Shown here: positions 10,594 to 15,250 of the stretch, one piece after another
Position numbering within the stretch: the stretch's first letter is position 1
Layout of the letters: each line of letters opens with the position of its first letter
Source: Bacillota bacterium
GTDB taxonomy: Bacteria > Bacillota > Bacilli > Lactobacillales > Streptococcaceae
Length of the DNA: 15,250 bases
Assembly (NCBI GenBank): GCA_021781855.1
Contig: JAJXWC010000039.1
Coordinates: forward strand, 1-15,250
Direction: 5' to 3'
Made by a program: the position numbers and the translations under genes
The notes under the pieces: model-generated
The model's input: only the letters and a program-made list of their open reading frames with translations
What the model was told of the DNA's origin: nothing
Databases searched by the model: none

Positions 10594-12037
10594 TGGTATC
10601 AAAACGCTATCTGATAAATCAAAAGAAGCTGTAAGCAGCTTGCCAAAACTTGCCGACGCGATGAAAACATTTATGGCAAGCATAAAGGGGATTAAAGACG
10701 CAGGGAATATTGGCAAAACACTTAGTTCATTGTCAGCCCCTTTGAAGGACTTGACAAAAAATGCAAGCAGCATGAAAACGGCGGGCGACAGCATGAAAAA
10801 ACTTGCTGACGCTTGCACAGGTTTAAGTAAAACCGCTCCTACGTTGGCAAGTAGTTTGCCAAAAGTGGCAAGTGGCTTGCAAAGTTTTGTTAATACGGTA
10901 AAAGGGTTTAAAGATATGCAGGGGGTCAATAAAACCCTTGATAATCTTGCAAAATCTATTAAGGGATTGTCAGACAAGGCGAGCGCGATTAAAACCGTTG
11001 GCGATGGTATGACGAAGTTCGGGCAAGGATTGAAACAAGTACAATCATCAGCGCCTGCGGTTACTTCTACATTGCCAAAACTTGTAACGGTGTTGAAAAC
11101 GTTGAACGCTCTTAAACTTGACGGCATCACTAAACAGCTTGATAAACTCGGCGCGGCGTTGAAAAAAATCAGCTCACAGGGCGGGTCAATTCAAAAAGTC
11201 GGCGACGGTATGAACAAGTTCGGTGCTGGCTTGAAAAATGTTCAGGCAGCTGCGCCAGCGGTTACGGCTTCAGTTCCGAAACTTTCAACAGCATTTAAAT
11301 CACTTGCTTCAATCAATTTGAGTAGTATCAACAAGCAGCTATCCGAATTTGGCAAAAGCGCGCAAACTGCTGGACAAAATTCAGCGGGTGCGGTTGGTAG
11401 TGTTAATAAACTTGAAAATTCGTTTAAAACATTATCAACAACAATGACGAACACGACGAAAGTGATTAGTCAGGTCAAAAGTGCGCTTGAAAGTGGTATA
11501 AACTCACTTGTCAAGTCGGTTACTGACGGTGTAAATCGAGCAGTTGCTGCGGTTAATAATGGTGTTGGTGCTATGCGTGAAGCTGGCGCAAACCTTGGTA
11601 AAGGTTTGGCGCAAGGTATGCAGTCAACACTTGGACAAATTCAACAAGTGGCTGGACAAATGGCGGCAGCGGCGGACGCGGCTGTCAAAGCAAAAGCAGA
11701 AATTCACTCGCCGTCTCATTTAATGGCTCGAAATGGTGTGTTCATGGGTCAAGGTTTGCAAGTTGGTATGAAATCAACGTTTGGCGATGTGGCGCATACT
11801 AGCGCGCAAATGTCAGAGGTAGCTTTCAAAGCTGCAAATAATGATGTGCCAACGAACAATATCGGCGGTTCAAACATTTCAAATCATTCTAATACCACAA
11901 ACAGCAAACAAGCTACTTTTAATTTTGGCGACATTCATATTGAAAGTACAGGAAACGCCGAATACGACGGTCAAAAATTGCTGAGCGTGATTGAAAATGA
12001 ATTGAAAAAGGCGAATGGAATGTCATTATCTTATTAG
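10586..12037 (+). CDS. Tail tape-measure protein, apparently N-terminally truncated
   Basis: The protein has 483 residues, while contractile-tail tape measures of the PBSX XkdO kind are usually well above 1000. Residues 18-229 consist of three tandem units of about 72, 72 and 67 residues, each opening with (S/T)-(L/V)-P-K and ending in a KTxGDxM...SAPAVTS-like segment; a partial fourth follows. The C-terminal part shows the usual tape-measure block AEIHSPSHLMARNGVFMGQGLQVGM (about 371-395) and a Ser/Asn/Thr-rich tail. AGGAG lies 5 bases before the ATG, so the short form could be translated. The next genes are the standard tail-hub set. The missing N-terminus and all genes normally before it suggest a deletion joint; a short-tail variant is the alternative. 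Confidence 0.85.
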   Translation: MTNGIKTLSDKSKEAVSSLPKLADAMKTFMASIKGIKDAGNIGKTLSSLSAPLKDLTKNASSMKTAGDSMKKLADACTGLSKTAPTLASSLPKVASGLQSFVNTVKGFKDMQGVNKTLDNLAKSIKGLSDKASAIKTVGDGMTKFGQGLKQVQSSAPAVTSTLPKLVTVLKTLNALKLDGITKQLDKLGAALKKISSQGGSIQKVGDGMNKFGAGLKNVQAAAPAVTASVPKLSTAFKSLASINLSSINKQLSEFGKSAQTAGQNSAGAVGSVNKLENSFKTLSTTMTNTTKVISQVKSALESGINSLVKSVTDGVNRAVAAVNNGVGAMREAGANLGKGLAQGMQSTLGQIQQVAGQMAAAADAAVKAKAEIHSPSHLMARNGVFMGQGLQVGMKSTFGDVAHTSAQMSEVAFKAANNDVPTNNIGGSNISNHSNTTNSKQATFNFGDIHIESTGNAEYDGQKLLSVIENELKKANGMSLSY

Positions 12038-12050
12038 TAGGAGGGAAAGC

Positions 12051-12737
12051 ATGGCGCATTTAGGCGTTTATTTAACAAATGATAAAGGTCAAGAGTTGGA
12101 GTTGCCTGTCGCTCCTGCTGATGTGATGATGACGCTTGGCAGCAATAATACGGTTGTAGATTTGCAAAAGCTGGGCGAGGTTAATCTTTTGGGTGGGGAT
12201 AAGCTGAACGATGTAAAAATCAGTTCTAGCTTTCCTGTCAACCCAAAAACTGCTAACTATACGACGGCGACGAGCCTTAAAAATAGTGCTGATGATTATA
12301 TCAACTTTATTAAAAATTGGCGTGCGTCGAAAAAAGCAGGGCGATTGACTGTTTCAACGACTGGCATAAATATCCGCGTTTCTGTTGAGCAATTTGATTA
12401 TGGCTTTCAGGGCGGAAATCAAGACGAGTATATTTTTGATTTGGAGCTGAAAGAGTGGCGCGATGTTACGGTTAAAACGGTTGTGATTACAAAGCCGAAG
12501 CCGCCAGCACCGCCACCACGACCAGCACCGCCAGCTAAGATTGGTATTGGCTCTACTGTGATTGTCAACGGCTATCTTTATGTGGACAGTTACGGAAATG
12601 GGCGCGGTTTGTACGAGCAGAACGCTACAAGGAAAATCAACTTTATGGCGGCTGGGCGTTCTAAGCCTTATCATGTAACTTTATTAAATGGTGGTTGGCG
12701 TGGCTGGGTGGACGCTTCGGCTGTGAGGTTGGCATAA
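12051..12737 (+). CDS. xkdP: Tail hub/baseplate-linked protein, XkdP-like
   Basis: The ATG at 12051 follows TAGGAGG. The 228 residues divide into an N-terminal domain (1-145, with ELPVAPADVMMTLGSNNTVVDL, typical of XkdP-like proteins), a Pro-rich linker (148-163) and a C-terminal SH3-like module (about 164-228) with VIVNGYLYVDSYGNG and GGWRGWVDASAV. The PBSX XkdP relative carries a LysM at this place, so the cell-wall-facing domain has been replaced. It probably joins the tape measure to the hub, with the end domain touching peptidoglycan. Its stop overlaps the next start by one base. Confidence 0.8.
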   Translation: MAHLGVYLTNDKGQELELPVAPADVMMTLGSNNTVVDLQKLGEVNLLGGDKLNDVKISSSFPVNPKTANYTTATSLKNSADDYINFIKNWRASKKAGRLTVSTTGINIRVSVEQFDYGFQGGNQDEYIFDLELKEWRDVTVKTVVITKPKPPAPPPRPAPPAKIGIGSTVIVNGYLYVDSYGNGRGLYEQNATRKINFMAAGRSKPYHVTLLNGGWRGWVDASAVRLA

Positions 12738-13762
12738 TGACAATTACGAATTTTACAGTTTCAAGGGTTACGCCGAATACGGCGATTACTACGGTTTATG
12801 ATATTGCTCAAATGGTCTCTAAAATTCAATGGGTAACGGATATGAATTTCAGCGCAGGGCAGCTCAATTTTTATATTAAAAATGCGAGCGGCTTTAAGTT
12901 ACAGCTTGGCGATATGATTGATTTTCATTGGGATAATACTAAGGTTTTTCATGGTCGGGTGTTTGATATTCAGTATGACAGAACAGAGGTTTTTCAAGTT
13001 TTGGCTTATGATAGTATGCGCTTTTTGAAAAATGAGGATACTTTGGTTTTTCCTGTCGCTACGGCGCGGCAGCGTTTCGAGCGAATTATGCAAACGTTCG
13101 GCGCTAGTGGTTCTAATCTTGCTATTCCTTATCATTCAGTCTCTGATGACGGTTATAAACTGCCTGCGGAGGTGTGCGACGGTAAGACTTATTGGGATAT
13201 GATAAGCTCTGCTATCAATACAGTTGAGCAAGCAACCAATCAAGAATATTTCTTGCGCGCCAATTATGATACGGTGGAATTTGTCGGGGCTAAGGACACG
13301 CAAACAAATATTTTACTTGGCGACAATTCGCTGGTTGGCGATTTCACTTTTGAGCTTAATCTTGACAATTTGTACAATGCAGTCAAAGTCGTTCGCTCTG
13401 ATAGTCAGGCGAATAATCGTACTTCGTACACGACGCAAGAAGCGGCAGCGGCAAATAGTATTGATTTATATGGCAAGCTGCAAAAGGTGGAGAGTGCGGA
13501 CTCAAACGAAAACAGCGCGCAAATGCAGGCAAAGGCTACGGCATTACTGGCGCAGTTGAACCGTGTGCAAGATATTATTACGTTGACTGGTGCAGTTGGA
13601 AATATCAATATTCGCGCTGGACAGCGTTTTTTCTTGTACATGGATAAATTGAATAATATCGGCTATGGACAACAAGAAGCAATCGCTGATACAGTTACAC
13701 ATTATTTTGATGCAGCGTGGACGATGGACGTGAAAGGACGGTGGTATAATGGCGCAAACTAA
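12737..13762 (+). CDS. xkdQ: Tail hub protein, XkdQ-like (gp27/late-control D type)
   Basis: The ATG at 12737 shares one base with the preceding TAA. The 341 residues are close to the 325 or so of PBSX XkdQ. The early region FKLQLGDMIDFHWDNTKVFHGRVFDI is the characteristic beta-barrel of tail hubs. YDSMRFLKNEDTLVFP and TYWDMISSAI follow, and the end QRFFLYMDKLNNIGYGQ is typical. The trimer forms the central hub that the tail tube and spike are built on. It overlaps the next gene by 14 bases. Confidence 0.88.
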   Translation: MTITNFTVSRVTPNTAITTVYDIAQMVSKIQWVTDMNFSAGQLNFYIKNASGFKLQLGDMIDFHWDNTKVFHGRVFDIQYDRTEVFQVLAYDSMRFLKNEDTLVFPVATARQRFERIMQTFGASGSNLAIPYHSVSDDGYKLPAEVCDGKTYWDMISSAINTVEQATNQEYFLRANYDTVEFVGAKDTQTNILLGDNSLVGDFTFELNLDNLYNAVKVVRSDSQANNRTSYTTQEAAAANSIDLYGKLQKVESADSNENSAQMQAKATALLAQLNRVQDIITLTGAVGNINIRAGQRFFLYMDKLNNIGYGQQEAIADTVTHYFDAAWTMDVKGRWYNGAN

Positions 13763-14078
13763 TCAGTTGCCAACGAAACAATCAACTAAGGCTGGCTCGT
13801 GGCTATTGAGTATGATGAAAAGTCAGGGCGGCTCGGACAGTAATTATGCCGATGTGCTTTATGGTGTCGTTACTTCTGTCAATCCTATTGCGGTTCAAGT
13901 CGGCAATAATATGCCGTTGACGGATGATTTTGTTGAGACTGGACGATTTGGCGTTGAGCGGACGGTTGAACTTAATGGAGCTGAGGTTACGATTAAGGAA
14001 AGTTTGTCCGTTGGGGATAAGGTTTCTTTGGTGCGCGGTCATGGCGGCAATCGTTTTTATATCATGGATAGGAAGTGA
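13749..14078 (+). CDS. xkdR: XkdR-like DUF2577 tail protein
   Basis: This 109-residue protein falls in the usual DUF2577 range. The core YGVVTSVNPIAVQVGNNMPLTDDF and the end VSLVRGHGGNRFYIMDRK match the OB-like fold of this group, thought to sit near the hub and spike. AAAGGACGGTGGTATA precedes the ATG within the end of xkdQ, so translation is coupled. It lies between XkdQ-like and XkdS-like genes, exactly as in PBSX. Confidence 0.85.
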   Translation: MAQTNQLPTKQSTKAGSWLLSMMKSQGGSDSNYADVLYGVVTSVNPIAVQVGNNMPLTDDFVETGRFGVERTVELNGAEVTIKESLSVGDKVSLVRGHGGNRFYIMDRK

Positions 14079-14082
14079 GAAA

Positions 14083-14460
14083 ATGGCAGATACAACACAA
14101 GATTTAGTCGTCATTCCCTCGCTGACTTATCAGGTCAACAATGGGCGCATTATTGGCAAGGTTGACGGTATGGACGCGATGAAACAGGCTATTTTTAAGA
14201 TTTTGAACACGGAGCGTTTTATTTTTCCGATTTATTCCGACCAGTACGGCAGCGATGTGAATGATTATATTGGCAAAGATATAAATTATTTCATGGCTGT
14301 TATTGGCGATGTGATAAAAGAGGCGTTGCTTGCTGATGACAGGGTAATTGATGTTACTTTAAACAGCTTGACGCAAACGGATAAGCAAAGTTTAACGGCT
14401 TCACTTACTGTTTCTACAACGTGGGGGCAAATTGACACAGAAACGGAGGTTAGTACATGA
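14083..14460 (+). CDS. xkdS: XkdS-like DUF2634 baseplate protein
   Basis: The ATG at 14083 follows AGGAAGTGAG. Longer in-frame starts lie within the preceding gene and were rejected. The 125 residues contain GKVDGMDAMKQAIFKILNTERF (about 25-46) and FPIYSDQYGSDVNDYIG, the standard DUF2634/gp25-like pattern. These proteins form part of the baseplate wedge that triggers sheath contraction. Its stop overlaps the next start by 4 bases. Confidence 0.87.
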   Translation: MADTTQDLVVIPSLTYQVNNGRIIGKVDGMDAMKQAIFKILNTERFIFPIYSDQYGSDVNDYIGKDINYFMAVIGDVIKEALLADDRVIDVTLNSLTQTDKQSLTASLTVSTTWGQIDTETEVST

Positions 14461-15250
14461 TAGGCGACGAGTTCGCGCAATATGACTACAACTATTATTT
14501 GAATGAAGCGCTTGGACGTGTGCCAGCGGCTATTGATACGCGTGAGGGTTCAATCATTTATGACGCAATCGCGCCTGTGGCTTATAGTTTCGCTGAAATG
14601 GCGATGAATATGCAGCAAGTAACGCTAAATGCTTACACGCAGACGGCGATAGGCGAGTATTTGGACTATAAGGCGGCGGAGCGTGGCACGGCACGACTGC
14701 AAGCAACTTATGCGGTGGTTTTAGCTGCTTTTGCAGATAGTAAGGGCGCACCGCTTACGGTTGATGTTGGCGATAGATTTTCTAGTGTGGGCGCAAGCCC
14801 TATTTTTTATGCCGTTACAACGGTTTTGCCTAACGGTCAAGCGCAAATTACGGCTGAAACTGCTGGCAGCGTCGGTAATAATGTTGTCGGGCAGCTTTTG
14901 CCTGTTACGCCTAACGACCAGCTCGGCAGCGCGCAGATTTTACAAGGGCTTATTCCTGCACGAGATACCGAAGATGATGACACGTTACGCAATCGGCTCT
15001 TGACGGCTGATAGTTTCATTTCATTCGGTGGCAATGTGGCGGATTATGTGAATTTCACAAAGGCTTTGAATAATGTCGGCGCGGTACAGGTTTACCCGAC
15101 TTGGAACGGCGGCGGCACGGTCAAGCTGGTTATTTTGGATAATACGTTTAATGTGCCAAGTCAGGCATTGATTGACGCGACACAGGCAGCGATTGACCCG
15201 CTGGATAGTCAGGGCAATGGCTACGGTATCGCACCAATCGGGCATACGGT
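14457..15250 (+). CDS. xkdT: Baseplate J-like protein, XkdT-like (partial)
   Basis: It starts as ATGATAG overlapping the previous TGA, and the gene runs past the right edge. About 264 residues are visible of an expected 350 or so. The N-terminal segment (VPAAIDTREGSIIYDAIAP) and GEYLDYKAAERG are diagnostic of baseplate J/gp47 proteins. ARDTEDDDTLRNRLL and GGNVADYVNFTKAL follow, also conserved. It builds the baseplate wedge together with the DUF2634 protein. Codons are clearly more GC-rich than in the early region. Confidence 0.92.
   Translation, partial: MIGDEFAQYDYNYYLNEALGRVPAAIDTREGSIIYDAIAPVAYSFAEMAMNMQQVTLNAYTQTAIGEYLDYKAAERGTARLQATYAVVLAAFADSKGAPLTVDVGDRFSSVGASPIFYAVTTVLPNGQAQITAETAGSVGNNVVGQLLPVTPNDQLGSAQILQGLIPARDTEDDDTLRNRLLTADSFISFGGNVADYVNFTKALNNVGAVQVYPTWNGGGTVKLVILDNTFNVPSQALIDATQAAIDPLDSQGNGYGIAPIGHT

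Noticed and set aside
10570..11130. Long open frame on the minus strand opposite the tape-measure gene (186 codons)
   Set aside because: It is a mirror of the repetitive low-complexity tape-measure sequence, with no ribosome-binding site or promoter and hydrophobic, Ala/Leu/Phe-rich content typical of antisense frames.
12467..12481. ACGGTT half-sites resembling the CI operator in the tail gene
   Set aside because: They are direct rather than inverted, lie in coding sequence, and lack a promoter.
13924..14082. Upstream extension of the DUF2634 gene
   Set aside because: It runs through the DUF2577 gene in another frame; the ATG at 14083 has a ribosome-binding site and gives the normal family length.

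Overview
The window is part of a temperate-phage genome, most likely a prophage in Lactococcus or a close relative. The DNA is A+T-rich with strong AAAGGAGG-type ribosome-binding sites. It carries many very short early genes of the kind seen in lactococcal and streptococcal phages, and it has a RecT / PDDEXK exonuclease / RusA recombination set. The genus is inferred from protein style and was not tested by any search. No integrase, attachment site, tRNA, rRNA, insertion sequence or CRISPR array was seen.

Layout. (1) 1-1776, minus strand: a secreted DNA/RNA nuclease cut by the left edge, a conserved 65-aa basic phage protein, and a cleavable CI-type repressor with its own promoter. (2) 1751-1854: divergent control region with two 17-bp operators; one fills the whole spacer of the rightward early promoter. 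(3) 1885-4249: very small early genes on the plus strand, including two membrane peptides. They are interrupted by three minus-strand single genes, each with an extended -10 promoter (TGCTATAAT) and a likely minus-strand terminator. The third encodes a Cas2/VapD-like small protein. Two XRE-type helix-turn-helix genes follow. (4) 4239-5392: a third copy of the CI operator lies directly before an antirepressor gene (Bro-N plus KilA-C), followed by a DUF771 protein. (5) 5488-8744: recombination and replication: RecT, a RecB-like exonuclease, a replication initiator with iteron-like repeats inside its gene, and a RusA resolvase. (6) 8753-10593: a tightly packed, overlapping run of small genes of unknown function. 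(7) 10586-15250: a contractile-tail (PBSX xkd-like) operon in the order tape measure, XkdP-like, XkdQ-like, XkdR/DUF2577, XkdS/DUF2634, and XkdT/baseplate J, which is cut by the right edge.

The oddest point is the join near 10586. The early region runs straight into a short, repeat-rich tape-measure gene. Terminase, portal, capsid, head-tail connector, sheath, tube and tail-chaperone genes are all missing between them. The simplest reading is a prophage with a large internal deletion that also removed the front of the tape measure. A rearranged element, a satellite or an assembly join remain possible.

How the genes would work together: in the lysogen CI binds the three operators and silences both the early operon and, probably, the antirepressor, while the nuclease and the three minus-strand single genes could still be expressed from promoters of their own. 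DNA damage (CI self-cleavage) or the antirepressor would release the early operon, which provides recombination and replication functions. Particle formation cannot be completed from the genes in this window.
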